The notes under the pieces are model-generated. The model was not told the DNA's origin. It did not search any database and worked only from the letters and a program-made list of their open reading frames with translations. This document shows, in pieces, positions 11,545 to 25,145 of a stretch of DNA of 64,000 nt. Origin of the DNA: Apostichopus japonicus (lineage: Eukaryota > Echinodermata > Holothuroidea > Aspidochirotida > Stichopodidae); contig NC_092581.1 of assembly GCF_037975245.1 (NCBI RefSeq), positions 10,049,303 through 10,113,302 on the forward strand, read 5' to 3'. A program made the position numbers and the translations under genes. How positions within the stretch are numbered: position 1 is the first letter of the stretch; each line of letters starts with the position of its first letter.

Positions 11545-13266
11545 CTACACAACGGAAGGTGATTTCGTTTTCGTACTGGTGTATAGATATTGGTGAGTTC
11601 TTTGAGGGCAATGGACCCCTGATCCTGATAACGTTCTTCCGTTCGTCTGACACTGTTTCCGTGGCGGTCTCGTCCCAGTTAATCTCGTTAAACAACTCTG
11701 CCAAGAGTTCACTGTTTTGGTACTCCATATCCACATACCGCTCGTGATACCCACCACTAGAAACATGAATATCTTAATAAGCATAACTGCACTAGACGGT
11801 ATCGATTGATCGATTCGACACGGTCCTTGGTGACCTGGAGGGCACGGTTCCGAGTTGAGGGCAGCTTCCCTCCATTCGATAATTTTTGAGCGTTGATAAA
11901 ACAAACACGCTATGACTGTCGTGGCAGGGATTAAATACATTGCAGAAAACACACCGATCCTCACCATAAACTTTTCCAATTTGTCAATGTTTGTGCCGCC
12001 GTTTTTCATCACTTTCCGTATGTGGAATAAATAAATGAATCCTAAAATGATAAAAATTGTTCCAACGGTGTAATAAACAAACAATGGTGCTATCACGAAC
12101 CACCCTAATGACACCGGATCTTGGTTTCCGACAAAACACATCCCGGTTAGTTCATCACCGTCCATGCGTCGCATCAAGAGTACGATGATCGTTTTTCCGG
12201 CCGGTAATGCCCAGGCAGCGAAATGATAGTAACTGCTATAGGCAGCGATAGCCTCATAACCCCACTTCATTCCGGCTGCCAGAAACCACGTGACCGTTAA
12301 AATCATCCACCAGATTGAACTAGCCATATAGAAATAGTACTGAATTAAGAAAACTATGGTGCACAAGGTACTTTCCAAGCCTCTTTGAATTAGATATAGT
12401 TCATTGTCGGCCGTAGACTCACATGCGATAGAGTATGGTCCAGCAGCGAGCCTAATGATGAATGCAATCGAGTACATATTGTAACACATTGATAAAAACA
12501 CTATTGGTCGCTCGGGGTAATGGAAACGAGAACGGTCGATCAAGAAGGTAAAAATAGTCAAAGATGTAAAAACAAGGCACAAAATAGACCAGACACTAAT
12601 CCACAATTCGGCGAAATCTTTATCTCCGCGCCGGTAAAGTACATCGTTGACACAACGTTGTGCGCACTCTTTCGTCTGTGGCAAGTAGATGAAACGGTCG
12701 GGGTTGCCGCACATCGAAGCACCGGTCGAAATGTTAGGTGCCTTCGTTACGTGGGGAGGATCCTTGACAGGATTTTTACCGTAACCACCGGCAGAAGAGG
12801 AACCATCCGTGTCACCATCGTCAGTTAAACCCGGAGGATTCATACACAAGATTTTGTTCTTGTGAGGAAGCTGATTGCAATCCATATTTGTCGGCCACTT
12901 AAAGGAGAACTCTTCGATGACCGGTTCGCAATTATTCCGTACCTTGACGCACATGGGACGGCAAGCTGGTATCGCGACGTCCACTTGTGGGGAACACATG
13001 GGTGCAAAGAGAGAACAGAGGAAGAAGCGAAGATGTTCGTCGCAACCGTATTCTACAAGAGGTTGAAACTCGTGGATCAACGGGGCTGCCTCGTCTTGGG
13101 TGGTGTGGCCTAACACGTTGGGCATCCGTGTGGTATTGTAACCGATCCCGACACACATAGGGATCTTGATCCTTTCGCATTTGTTCGATCCATAACGGGA
13201 GGCATCAATCCCTGCGGAGTTGGCCACCGCTATCACCATCGTTAATAATAACAGACAGACTTCCAT
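11545..13266 (-). CDS. fz9/10: Frizzled receptor, Fz9/10 class, single exon
   Basis: This is a seven-pass Wnt receptor of the plasma membrane, 573 residues, uninterrupted. A signal peptide spans about residues 1-18. The cysteine-rich Wnt-binding domain (about 30-141) has all ten cysteines (30, 38, 75, 84, 91, 102, 106, 113, 130, 141) and an NTT glycosylation site at 44. A Gly/Ser/Asp-rich linker (147-183) leads to seven membrane segments between about 221 and 514. KTVNSW (517-522) is the Dishevelled-binding KTxxxW motif, and the tail ends SVV, a class I PDZ ligand. CERIKIPMC, GIGYN.TRMPN and HIRKVMK.GG..DKLEK match my memory of FZD9/FZD10 better than other classes. The ATG at 13266 is the first in frame after a TAG at 13309-13311, with A at -3 and G at +4. 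No other Wnt-pathway gene is nearby. Confidence 0.95.
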   Translation of the reverse strand: MEVCLLLLTMVIAVANSAGIDASRYGSNKCERIKIPMCVGIGYNTTRMPNVLGHTTQDEAAPLIHEFQPLVEYGCDEHLRFFLCSLFAPMCSPQVDVAIPACRPMCVKVRNNCEPVIEEFSFKWPTNMDCNQLPHKNKILCMNPPGLTDDGDTDGSSSAGGYGKNPVKDPPHVTKAPNISTGASMCGNPDRFIYLPQTKECAQRCVNDVLYRRGDKDFAELWISVWSILCLVFTSLTIFTFLIDRSRFHYPERPIVFLSMCYNMYSIAFIIRLAAGPYSIACESTADNELYLIQRGLESTLCTIVFLIQYYFYMASSIWWMILTVTWFLAAGMKWGYEAIAAYSSYYHFAAWALPAGKTIIVLLMRRMDGDELTGMCFVGNQDPVSLGWFVIAPLFVYYTVGTIFIILGFIYLFHIRKVMKNGGTNIDKLEKFMVRIGVFSAMYLIPATTVIACLFYQRSKIIEWREAALNSEPCPPGHQGPCRIDQSIPSSAVMLIKIFMFLVVGITSGMWIWSTKTVNSWQSCLTRLTGTRPPRKQCQTNGRTLSGSGVHCPQRTHQYLYTSTKTKSPSVV

Positions 13267-16200
13267 TATGCAGTATAGTCTGCTGCTGAACTGCAATGTA
13301 CAAAACCCCTATCGAACGGTTTACAATGATACAAATTTACACAGGATATACCTGGTTAGGCCACCTGACTCCGAATTACACGACAATGTTGGTTTGGGTG
13401 TATCTCTTGTATCAATTCAGATAACGTTAAATCCTCGGAAAAGGTGTTACTTGTACTAAGCCTCTGATAAACAAGTACGAAGTACATACAAGGGCAAACT
13501 ATCTAACAAGGTATCCCTTTACTAATACTCGTCGTACCGATATCATCGCGAGGCTTTAACTGTTTGCTTCCATTGAAGCTTAGACAAAACTCTCTCAAAC
13601 AGCGGGTACCATAAAAAAAAAATAAAAAAAACCATTCCACAGTTAGAAAGAAAGAAAAAATGAGCTCAGTTAATGATACACGCACTTTGTAAAGAGAAGG
13701 TCGTCTGTTGTCATTAAATGGAACAGGCAACGTTATTTACAATGTTTGTCCTCTTCACACAGAAATGCAAATAGTGAATATATGACTGTAAGCCGAGTTA
13801 ACGGATTGGCGTTGTAAAACCCTTCTGTTTATATACATCAACGAGTTTGAATTCCCGAATGTGTATTTTAAGGAGAGAAGGTGTCGTCACGCTGTCGGGA
13901 AGTTCAAACTTTTAAACGTCCATTGGCGAAATAAAAATCAAAGTTAATTAAGACAAAACTTGATGAAAACTCTTTCGCCGAAAGCGTTGCCTATGTGTCT
14001 CCTAGGTGATTAGTAGCTCTTGTAGAAAACCCTGGAGAATGGAGTTAACAACACTTCCTCGAAGAGCGACGGCGGGTCCGAGGAATATTATTTCGAAGTC
14101 TGTAATCAAGTATTATTTTTGGCGGCGTAAAAACGAAGCCTCTAGATGCTAAGCAGAACACGTTAGGTCTTCTGATTAGGATATCGGGAAATTTCTGAAA
14201 GATAACAAAAGGGAAAAAATGTTTTTAAATATCTGTCTAAACTTATGCAAGTGAAGGTAAGTAGCTACATAGATAAATGTTCCACATAGCGGCTGCATCA
14301 AATGTACAAATTATGTGTAAGTTGAAGGTAAAACAGACTGAAAACATTAAATCAGTTTAGCTTTATTCTTTGTCTGTGTTATATTTAGAAAACTCTGTGA
14401 TTACATATCTACGACAAACTAAACCAACATTACTGACAGCTTCTATCGAGCTTAGATACTACTACAATTATGGATATATTTGTCTAACAAAGGTCAGAAA
14501 ATGCCAAAATTTTAACAATTATTTTACAGTCACCCTCCTCATTCAATTTTAAATCACTTAGACATTTATAATTGAATGTTGATAATATTTCCCAACATTT
14601 CTGTTCTTCGACACTGCGTGAATCTCGTTCTTCGGTGAGAAAGATTAACAACAAGAGAGAGAAGAAAAAACGAAAATAACTAAAGACAACAACATAACAG
14701 TTAATTAGAGTGATCCAACCGATTCGCAGATTATTAAGGATTTGCCAATTCAGTTTCAATCCATTCTTTAGACAATGGGTTCACCTAATATCATCGCACC
14801 GGGTTCTGTTTCATTCCTATAATTATTAATTACATGACGTTTTAAAAAAAAAATTCCCACGAGATTTATAGTTTTCAAAAGTTTTAATGTCCCCTTAACC
14901 CCCCCCCCCTCACCCCCAAATAACCCAAGAATAACAAAACAATCAAACACAGCCCCGGGGCACCTATATATATGGTATCTTAACATAAAAGTAAACTCAG
15001 TTTGTTGTTGATATACATTGTTATCCCGTGTACACAAACCACTCTCTTAATGTGTTAATCGATAAGTTGATATTGATTAATCGATTCGAAATGATCCCTG
15101 AATTACTGATCAAAGACAATAATAGTAATTCATGAAATGAAACTAATCTGAGGATAAAGTGTAAGGCCTTCAGATATGGAGATGTTGCTTTATCAGTCGT
15201 GCATCGATAAACTTGGCCTTATCAGCAGCAGCTACATGGTCTTAGAGGAAAGTTCCGTTTAAACATTGTCACAAAATCATACACCACTCATTCAAAAGTA
15301 GAGTTGGTAGGTGTACACTGATGGCAATTAATTTGGGCAAGTTGTGAATAAACCCATGAGATCGATAGATGAAACACAACAACAGTTTTTTTTTTCTTCT
15401 CTACTGATATAACTAGATAGCAATATTTATACTCGGAAAGAAATAATATTTGAAAGGAAAGTGTAACTGTGTCCAGTTCATGTTCCATTTGGGAGATATC
15501 CAATTTATAAAACTCGTGTCTGAGCCTCATTTTGGAAAATTATGATGTCACACTACCACTACGTAATCAGGATTTTGAGAAATGTCTGATACTTATTAAT
15601 TGATATTTATAAAACTTCCCTAATGACGCAACAAAGTACGGTATACTATTACCTAGCCTATATAACTTTTCAAGTTTCACGTGAAAAATTAACGAGAAAT
15701 TTATGTTTGGGAGTTTAAGATGTCAGGAATTATTATTAGTTGATCATATCAAAAGCGTTGAAGTGACAAAATATTGAGAATTTCATAATTAATTAATGAA
15801 ATAATTAAGCCCATTAACCTCCATGTGATGGTTGAAAAAGCAACTAAAGGCTTGACCAATTATAATGCTGTTTCAATCAGTTTGAAAATCTTCAAAATGA
15901 TATCTTCAAACTTAATAAAAGAGAGAGAAAGAAAGGGGATGGAGTGGGGGGGGGTGGTCACTGGTGAGGGACAGAAGTGACCAATGTATATAATAATCGA
16001 GAGTTAAAATAATCTTCTTGAATGTGTTAATATTGATGGATAGGCTACTGTCTCTTGAGTATTATCAGATACCGTACTATATATGCAAAAGAAAAAAAAA
16101 CAAGGAAACACAAACAAAAACCAACAACAACAAAACTTTGTCTCTTTAAATCCCAGGTAGTTTAAAATTTGGAGTATATCATCCTATTAGAGGCAAATAT

Positions 16201-16328
16201 CAATTATAAAGAATAAATGCAAACAATAAACATGATGCCACATGGCAATGTTAATATAAGCTGTTATAAGTCCGTTATATCACACAGCTATAACACACAA
16301 CTTTTAACATTAACAAATGCCTGTCTAC

Positions 16329-16331
<3 letters not shown>
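13267..16331. other. Frizzled upstream region and intergenic DNA
   Basis: No further gene is seen. This includes the 5' side of Frizzled. An in-frame TAG at 13309-13311 rules out N-terminal extension without splicing. An octamer ATGCAAAT (13765-13772) and a TCF-like ATCAAAG near 13937 are present but could be chance. There is no recognisable core promoter. The rest is AT-rich, with C-rich runs near 14899 and G-rich runs near 15945. Confidence 0.5.

Positions 16332-16393
<62 letters not shown>
16332..16393. repeat. (TA)n microsatellite
   Basis: An uninterrupted TA array of about 62 bp. Confidence 0.95.
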
Positions 16394-16396
<3 letters not shown>

Positions 16397-19300
16397 CTAC
16401 TTAAAATATACATAATCACTCAAATGGCCTATATACAATGTGCCTCACCTGGCATGAGCTTCTCCATACCGTATGTCATATAAACAGCTGTAATTTTCAA
16501 TAAAAACTCGTCAACAGGCCTTTATTACCGGGTAATAAAATTCCAAGGAATAACTCAGCGTAAAAAAAAGTATCCACTCCAAATCGAAACACAATATTTA
16601 TTTGCACGTGAGAAATAAAATAAAAATATAAAAAAAATTACACAACACCAAACCTTATGAAACTCGTAGAAGGATTATATTTATCCGTTGTATACTGTAC
16701 TAACTAGCTTGACTGCAGATCTTACTTTGACTGAAATACAATATGGTGTATTCCTTCTATACCAGCCTGCATGCGAGTCGCGCAGGATACCAAATGAAGA
16801 AATATCCACAGTGATTGATTGTCGTATACGTTGACTGTTTCCATTCATACAGGTCATTTGATTGCCAAACACTCCCCGAAGCTCATTTCGGGTAATAGAA
16901 CGAACGTTTGAATGGCTTTCTAAAAGAGCGATTTTTCTACCCTTTTTTTTTTTCCTTTTTTCTTTTTTGGAGGGGGGATTCCTCTTTTGTGTAGACCCTG
17001 CTCTTTTTAATTAGCTTATACAGAGCCGTACCGACGACTCGGTCATGGTGAATGACCGTAGTTGAAAAGTCACAAGGCGGTTCCGACACAGAGAATAGCT
17101 AGGCCCTCAAAAAGTACAAAAGACCTATAACTGGATTCGATTTAGACTTCCTTTGGGCATTGATCTGATAACGTACCGCTCTCACTTCGGTCCTTTTAAT
17201 TGGCTTATGGTTTCCTTTTGTTAAATTACTGTATATGCTTGACTAAGGATTGATATAAGCTAAAGTAAATGGCGGACACCGGGGATGACATGAAAAGATA
17301 ATATTATGTAGCCTATTCAGAGACTTAGATAATGGGACTGAACTAGGTACAAGTAATTCGACAATATGTTACTGTGTATATACTTACTATATAAAACAAT
17401 GTATATATGGTTTATAAGTACTCATTGAAGATTTTATATTGCTGGCGTAAGTTACTGTAAATATAGGCCTATATGTTTAAGCAGTTACTTTGTTTGAATA
17501 TAGTAAGCAAACAAGATGGAATGTTTGAAGTACGTAACCTATACATGGCTTTCAACAGCGTATCCATCGATGTCGTGCGTGCCTGGGTGCGTCTACACGT
17601 GGGCTGGTGAAAATGTATACTTCCGACTCAGCAGCTAACAAAGGTTATGTACTAAACACTGCTGAAGAATACATTATGCGATCTACGGGGTGACGTTACT
17701 GGGTGGGGAGGGGTTGGTGGGGAGGGGGTGGGGTGGGTGGGGGTGGGGGAGGTACATGCAAACACCTTCCCATGCAAGTAATAGTACGTATTGACCACGT
17801 CAAAACCTTATTTTCGCCCCATCCTTCTATACACCCCCCCCCCCGCCCTCTCCCTCGAAGTATGCCCTTTCACCAGTATCCATCCGTACCCTCATTCTCT
17901 CCCCCAAAACGTCTATAATGTATTATATACTCATATTTGATCTCCTCCCACTTGTACACTGCTCTCCCACTGAATATTCTTTTTACCATTTGATATCAGT
18001 ACGATCTTAAATTTGTGATATGATCTTGTTGCGTTAAAACTTGCGTATTATAATATTTCTATTACACATTTTAAAGCATGTCAGCTTTTCCTCCATTCTA
18101 GCGTACACAATTATGTATCTCTCCAGCTGATCGACGGCTCACAGTATACGTACGCTTTTACTAGTATATATCTATTCATCGAAGCTGCCGAGCCAAAGTC
18201 AACGAGGGATTTTCAATTCATTTTCTGTGAAGTCACAGATCTGTTGGTTACAAATAGCCCGAGAACATTTTAAGCGCATTTTGTTATTGTAGCGAGGTCT
18301 CTGTAAGCTTATTATATGAGCGGCAAATCAAACAACAGCTTAGTGGTTTAAGCTGGATGGAGACACCTGTCGGTAGAGGCAAATGAACTTGGCAGCCATT
18401 TTGTAATTTTAATTAACAGTTTGAACTTAACAAAAGCATACTTTAAGGATTATAGTTTGTCGGCTAAAGAAGGAAAATGGAGGATGAAATGTATGGACGC
18501 CAAGAAGTTAGTGACGTCATAACACTAGGTATATGGGAAACGCAGGGGAGTCGGAGCAAGGGTTGTGTGTGTGGTGGGGGAGGGAGGGGGGGGGGGCTCA
18601 AGAACGAAACCAGTTAGCATTCACATAACTGCAATTTGTGGCAGTTAAGTTTAAAGCCAGAATTACGAGAAACTTAATCCTATGCTTAGTGAAGGCAAGC
18701 TCTATAGATATACGCAATATCTGTTATATTGAAATTGTTGATGAAAACAACAAAAAACATCCTGAGCATTATATATTAGGTATGAAATATCTACATTTTT
18801 TAATAAGCAAAACTATTTTTAATTAACAATCTATTGGCATGTGTTGGACTCATTATAGTGTTTGCTTGTGAGTTTCCGTTACCTTACAAATGTAACCAGC
18901 TACCATAAGTCTAACATGAGAGAAAGAAAATATAGAAAATATAACAATATATACGGTATATTCTTAGATGTGTCGTGTTTTCTACTGTCTGATACCGTAA
19001 GGCATATGTTTGTTATATATGCTGGTATTGGTGTAACAGCTTGCTTTACACCGACAAACAAATAATTTCAATATGTCTGGTTATCTCAGTTTGTGTTGAC
19101 ATATAAACAGAACATACCGTATGGTAATCGGTAAGACAAGTTCCTATACATGTATAGGGATGGGGGGAGGGGGGGGGGTGGGGTTGGTATGAGTTGGAGA
19201 ATATGTATGCTATTGTCATAGTACCTCATTGGTCCATAAGCTGGGGATCAACTAACAACATGGTCCGTTGCTTAGGCGCGTGCTACGCAGTTTCAATAAA

Positions 19301-20154
19301 GTTGTGTATCACAAGTTTTGTCTCTCCCTACCAGTCGGTGTATGACCTGTTTGTCAAAAGTTTAGTTGGTCTGAAATGAACTTCCTGAATTCTGGGTCAG
19401 TTTTATTGCCCATTCATCAGATTATTATTAACAACATGAATCAAAAACAAAAAACAACTGAACGGACAAAATAAGCAACGAAAATTGACAAAATTTCTAC
19501 TCGTCGGTCCCTTGATACATTTAAATACGAGCATGTTATTAACACCTAAATGAATCTTATAAACAGATCAGGGTCAGGTTTAACCATTCTTTAACCGTTT
19601 ACATCTGTCTTTCATTCGCTTCATATCTTTCTGATGTAAGCCGCGGAGTATAGGCCTCAGGGTCAACCCTGCAATTTTCGACCTAAATTGGTTTCCTTTT
19701 ATGCGTTCCTATTAAGAATTATTATTATCATATATATACATATGTGACTTTACTATCATATAGACTGAAATAATGGCAACGAATATTGGCTCATGTCGAT
19801 ATGAATTTGGGAAAAGATATAGACCCGGCGTCAGGAAATTTTCTCAGCAATCTTTCGTGTATTATGAATCTCACTGATGGTTTTGATTAAGAGGTTGTAT
19901 ACGTGTAGGGTATATATGAATTTAATATCAGAAACAAATCTTCAATGGACATCTGAGGTCATCGCTAGCGATCATATGACAAATTGAACTTTCCAAACCA
20001 ACGGACAGACTTGCAGAGTATGAACTGAGTACAAACAACAAGAGTGTACGATATGAGTACAATACGAATTCCCCTTGGTACAATTTACTAAGCGTGAGTA
20101 CGGGAGGGTGTACTCCAAGTTGTCCTGGTATCTATAGGCCTACTAAATCTCATA
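16394..20154. other. Intergenic, no gene seen
   Basis: No supportable gene in this stretch. It is AT-rich with G-rich tracts at 17700-17755, about 18570-18596 and about 19160-19180. TGACGTCA lies at 18512, and TAGGCCTA at 17464 and 20135. Confidence 0.6.
17700..17755 (+). repeat. G-rich tract, strong quadruplex pattern
   Basis: At least eight runs of three or more G bases are separated by one or two other bases, so many G-quadruplex registers are possible on the plus strand. A 60-70 codon Gly-rich frame across it is an artefact. Confidence 0.7.
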
Positions 20155-20470
20155 TAAATAGTACAAACATATAACATTACATACATATAACAATACATAC
20201 ATATAACAGTACATACATATAACAATACATAAAACAGTACATACAAACAGTACATATAACAATACATAAAACAGAACATACATACAGTACTTACATAGAA
20301 CAACAGTACATACATAAAACAGTACATAAAACATTACATACATATAATAGTACATACATATTATAACAGTACATACATATAACAGTACATACATATAACA
20401 GTACATACATATAACAGTACAACGCTATAACAGTACAACGCTATACCAGTACAACGCTATAACAGATCGC
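20155..20470. repeat. 16-bp minisatellite with two unit types
   Basis: Most units are GTACATACATATAACA (16 bp), with deletions. The last four or five switch to GTACAACGCTATAACA, also 16 bp. It therefore looks like one array with a diverged block at its right end. Minus-strand frames rich in Met-Tyr-Cys are artefacts. Confidence 0.85.
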
Positions 20471-21063
20471 TATGACAGTGCATGTTTGCGGCAACTCCCA
20501 TATGTTTTGATCTTTTCACGCCTGAAGTGCTTTTCATATTTTCAAGCTATAATAGAAGTGCGTGACGGATGTGGGTGACCATTTATTTGGAGCATTCCCT
20601 GTCGTAAAAGTTTCTGCCGAGTCACATATTGTTGGTGTTATAATGAACAAGTTTAAAACGCCTTCACACCGCGCAATATGTTCTTGACCAGGACCTGGCG
20701 CCAGTAACAGCTATGTAGCATGTTTCGGCTTTTCTATATATACTATATATTCTACAACATCCACTTATACTCCACTATATCTGTCGCTAAACCAGATAAT
20801 GATATCAGTAATCTACTAGCTTCCTACTTTTTTTTCTTACTTCAGATCAGCTCGGAGATGCAGATGAACTATATGTGAAATGATGCATGTAGTGTTCAAC
20901 ACCGATGAGGTGACGACTGTTGTTTATGGGAAACCACCACTGAGTGCGACCATGCGTTTGTAATAGATGGCTAATCTCATCCACAGAAGACAGTACTGTA
21001 CAACCGTGACACACATAATATATTATAACTCCATCCCCGTATAATACTCATCTTCTATCAAGA

Positions 21064-21090
21064 ATATATATATATATATAATTGAAATCG

Positions 21091-21140
<50 letters not shown>
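21064..21140 (-). repeat. (TA)n split by a 12-bp SINE 3' remnant
   Basis: Two TA arrays flank ATTGAAATCGTA. On the minus strand this reads TACGATTTCAAT followed by (TA)n, matching the 3' end of the tRNA-containing repeat at 3340 and 43518. It looks like an extremely 5'-truncated copy, though the match is short. Confidence 0.45.
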
Positions 21141-21143
<3 letters not shown>

Positions 21144-23557
21144 GTGTCCTTTGAAACAATTTTACAATTAAATCTTACAATAGCCACCCCCCCCCCCACC
21201 TGGATCCGGGGCTTGCGTTATAATATTCGGATACTTTGTACTTCTTTCAACAGTAAGGTATCATACTAATATATTTTTGCCATTCCTGTAACTCTACAAC
21301 TCAAAATTATAATCAATACAATTTATACAAATATTAACACCTGTGGTAATGTTCACACCCATGCACGGTTTGGTTTACATTTCTCAATATCATATATCTC
21401 GTCTCGAAAAAGTCCTTATTCATTTATAAATCAAGCATCAAAAATTACTTTGAAGAATTAAAAAAAGCCGACGTACAAAGAAAGAAACAATATTCTCAGG
21501 CATAGAGCAACAATTTGTGCACACAACATTAAAGTATGGCTAGACTAAAATTAACAGTAGAATGCACAAATTGCTAGGGTATACGAAATACTTTAAATAG
21601 CTTTCGTTCGGAACAATGCAGTAGTGCTAATTGAGTGGAAACTAGTGGAGCCGGCACCGTAAAGCACACTGATAGATGTACAGGGTTGTATAATTATAGT
21701 TTTACTTGAACTCCACAAAACTACACCATTTACTGGGGAAGGTCGTCCGAATTATAATATTGCAAAGACTCAGTTAAAGGTCATAAGTAGCGGCCTTACA
21801 TTTGAAGCGTGCTTTAAGAATTGTAAAGTAACAGTTGTCAAAAGTATACCTTATGGAAAGGTTTCAACTCATATACTCATTATTTATATTCACATACATT
21901 TGACGAGAGCCCAATTAGACAACTCAATATCTTACTGTACCGGAGGTAAATGTTAAGGGTGGCAGTTAAGTTTATGCCATTCTGAGTTTGAGCATCAGTG
22001 ACTATTATTTGACGTTCTAGCATGTGGGGGGGGGGATGGGGAGGGGACGACCGGTAGAGGGGGAGCATCCTCCCTTAAACCCCACCCTGGACTACCTAAC
22101 ACTTTCAACCCCCCTGCTCCCCAGTACTAAAAAAGGTGGTTTCACCCCGTGAACACAACAAACATGGAGTAAAGACAGAGAATTCGGCTACAGAACTACA
22201 ATGAGGACCAATGTTGGTTACTTTTCCGCTCACCTTTGTTTCAGGCTGTTTTGATCAAAACAGTATAATTTCTCCCGTCCAGGCTGGTTTGAGATTAATC
22301 TTTTCCACTAAGCTTCAAAGTATATAACGACAGTTTCACCAATTAATAGTTCAGTATCCAACGAAACCAGTATGGATGATTCAATATACTATTGCAGTGT
22401 AGAGCCTGCATATAATACAATAGCCAATGAAGCCAGGGTCAGAAATTTCTCGCTAAAAACCTCTATGATCCTTTCAAAATATATTTGAATGGCTGCAACT
22501 TCAAGTCAGTTGAAAAATGTCTAATCCTTTCAAATCAAAAGTAATCGAAATCATTGACTAAAGTGATTTTGTGAATATCAATTGTTTATACTATGATTTC
22601 ACATTAAAAATTAAAACAGAACGTTTAATTTGCTTGGAACCAACTGTATGAGATCCCGTTTCAATTTAGTGTTGGTACAGTCTTGCACTTCATGGACAGC
22701 TCACAGTAGATACAGCTTAGTAACTGTTGATTTGATCTCCTTATCCCATGGAAGTATATTAGATACACGCATGTCACTCCCTCAACCCTACGCACAAATC
22801 TACATGAAATGAGTGTGAAGTCACTAGAAATTTGCCAGGAAGAAGTCAAAAACGAAAAAGTTTGCACGACATACAGATAACGCTCGGTACTAAATAAAAT
22901 TCAGTTGATGCAGTAAAAGAGGTTGCATCTCCATATAGAAGAAGAATGTGTGTAGCAGATAGCTCAAGACAAACAGCAACAAAGTTAACGCACGCAACTA
23001 TAGCTATTAATCCCACCCTTATCAGTATCTTGCGGTGAAATGTCTTGTTAGCTACAGCTTTTTCCAATGCTAAACAAACGTCTTCTACCCATTTACAAGG
23101 ACAGAGCAATTACTTTTTGGCCGCGGCTTGCGTTTATCACTCAATTTTTTTTTAAAGACCGCGAGAGAGACCTGAGCTTGATGATTCGCCCGAAAAGAAA
23201 GAAAAAAAATTTTTGATTGTTTTTTGACTCTCTTCAAGGATGACATTTGGTTTAAAGGAGCAAATGTGATATTAATTTTCGTCACTATTCAGTTTTAAAT
23301 CTAGCGTTTCTTTTGTTCTTTTCCAATGTCATTATACTAAATTTATGGGGTAAGAAGTATCCTTATTACTTTTCAATTGGTTGATTGATTGATAATTTCT
23401 ATGGAAATTTTATTCCAAACAGATGCACGAATATAAATTTGAAAAAAAAGAGGTTTTTCCACTTTTTCACTAAATAAAAACAACCATTTAGAAACAGGAA
23501 AGGGTTCCGTAAAATAGAATCTCAGGTTATTCTGTCTTCTCATTGTAAAGTCTTTGT

Positions 23558-23605
23558 ATGTGTGTGTATGTGTGTGTATGTGTGTGTATGTGTGTGTATG
23601 TGTGT
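23558..23605. repeat. 10-bp TGTGTGTATG tandem array
   Basis: About five nearly perfect copies of a 10-bp unit. Confidence 0.9.
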
Positions 23606-24374
23606 TACTTTAATTATTGGTTCCCTTCAGGGCATCCAGGATCGTCAACTGCTCCGTAATGAAATATAGACTTTATAAAGTAAATTTGAATGCCAGTAGA
23701 GACATTTTTTTTCCAAGAAATCATTCTTAATTCAGCGATTGAGAAATAACTATTTGAGAACGAGACGGTGGTGTTCAGGTTTGAGGACTCAAAGTTGGGA
23801 ATTTCCACTCTTTGAAATTAAGAGTGAAAAAGCATTTTTCTAGAGATAAAACTGTAATTGTTTATTCCGGGGAGATAACAAAAGATCACGTCTCCAATAG
23901 TGATACTGATGACACGCTTTGGAATTCATAATCTTATATGACGTCACAGCGGAACCGCAATTCTAACTTGGTTTCGAACATAGCGTTGAATTTCGTACTT
24001 GTTTCTCGGACCTGGGGTGTATGATATACGGTACCCACGGTCATACTCACATCAGTTTGTTTCATTGTCTAGAATGTATATCAACAGTTTATTTATAATG
24101 TTGTTCCATATGCGACATGTCATCATTTTGTTATGTCGTTCGTTTGTGTATGGTGGGGTGGGGTGGAAGTGGGAGAGTTGTGATGGTGTGGGGGTTGGAG
24201 GTGGGAAGTAAAGAGATGAGTAAGTATATAAGCCAAAGTCATCATTCCGTTTATATATATATATATATATATATAGGCCCTGTTGAAAATGTGGAAAGGA
24301 AAACATAAATGATTTCATATCCTAATGGTAGTATAACATCACAGAGTTACAAATGTCAGTTCCCAGTCACGAAA

Positions 24375-24460
24375 TTTAACCTGGAATATCTCCAAAACGC
24401 GGCACGAGTTTTTCTTAGCTATTTGGGGGAGTTGTTCTACATTTAAATCTATTCTCACAT
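24375..24460 (+). repeat. Dispersed repeat, family of three
   Basis: An ATCTCC(C)AAAA block is followed by TTTTTCTTAGCTATTTGGGG and then AGTTGTTC. The same order of blocks, diverged, recurs at about 28487-28590 and 54452-54520, all on the plus strand. The ends are not defined. Confidence 0.4.
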
Positions 24461-25145
24461 AAGCTAAACATGATGGTTTCGCCGTTTGTGTCTTCTTTAA
24501 TACCCTAAATTATCATTTTTTTTCTGTGTGCATTTCAGTACTTGAGTGCTACCCACCGCGTCCACAAATAACTTTTACGCGTTTCGCATACAGTTCAAAC
24601 ACTTCTCACGTCACACGTAGTAGAAATTACATTATTCATTGAACCACTGGATACATCTATTTGCCTCGCTCTAAATTTAGGTGTTAAATATGTCGGTTTC
24701 TTAAGTGGCCAATATTTGAAAGTTCGACACATGTTAACGGTCAAATACTTCATCCTTTTGAACTTTACCGTACATCCTAAACTTGTTAGGTTATATTAAT
24801 TAGGCCTATACCTAGCACATCCGACGCATGGCGGTTCAGTTCTTTCTCTCTATAACGATGCTAATATTGAGAGCTGTACTATGGGGGGGGGGGGACCCTT
24901 GTTTACAACAGTTCACGGTATATTGATATCATTCAACTTTCCAGGACACAGGGTCGGTTGGTTATTAAATACCGATCCAGTTATGAAATAGTGCCTCATC
25001 GGTAAGTGGCAATTATGGACTCCAACTGCTTTCGCGATTCCCGTAGTAAGAAAGTAATAAATAAGATATTACTTTGTTTCTGAAGATCAATGCCCAGGTG
25101 TTCACATCGAATCATTAAAGGGATTTTAGAAGCAACGGTTATACC

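Noticed and set aside
12520-13180. Several 60-100 codon frames over the Frizzled gene
   Set aside because: Shadows of the receptor frame on the same or opposite strand.
13267-13296. Frizzled N-terminal extension starting at 13296
   Set aside because: The codon there is TTG, not ATG, and a TAG lies six codons upstream at 13309-13311. The ATG at 13266 has a good context and directly starts a signal peptide.
13765-13945. Octamer and TCF-like sites as a Frizzled promoter
   Set aside because: Single short matches without conservation or expression data. Expected by chance in a few kilobases.
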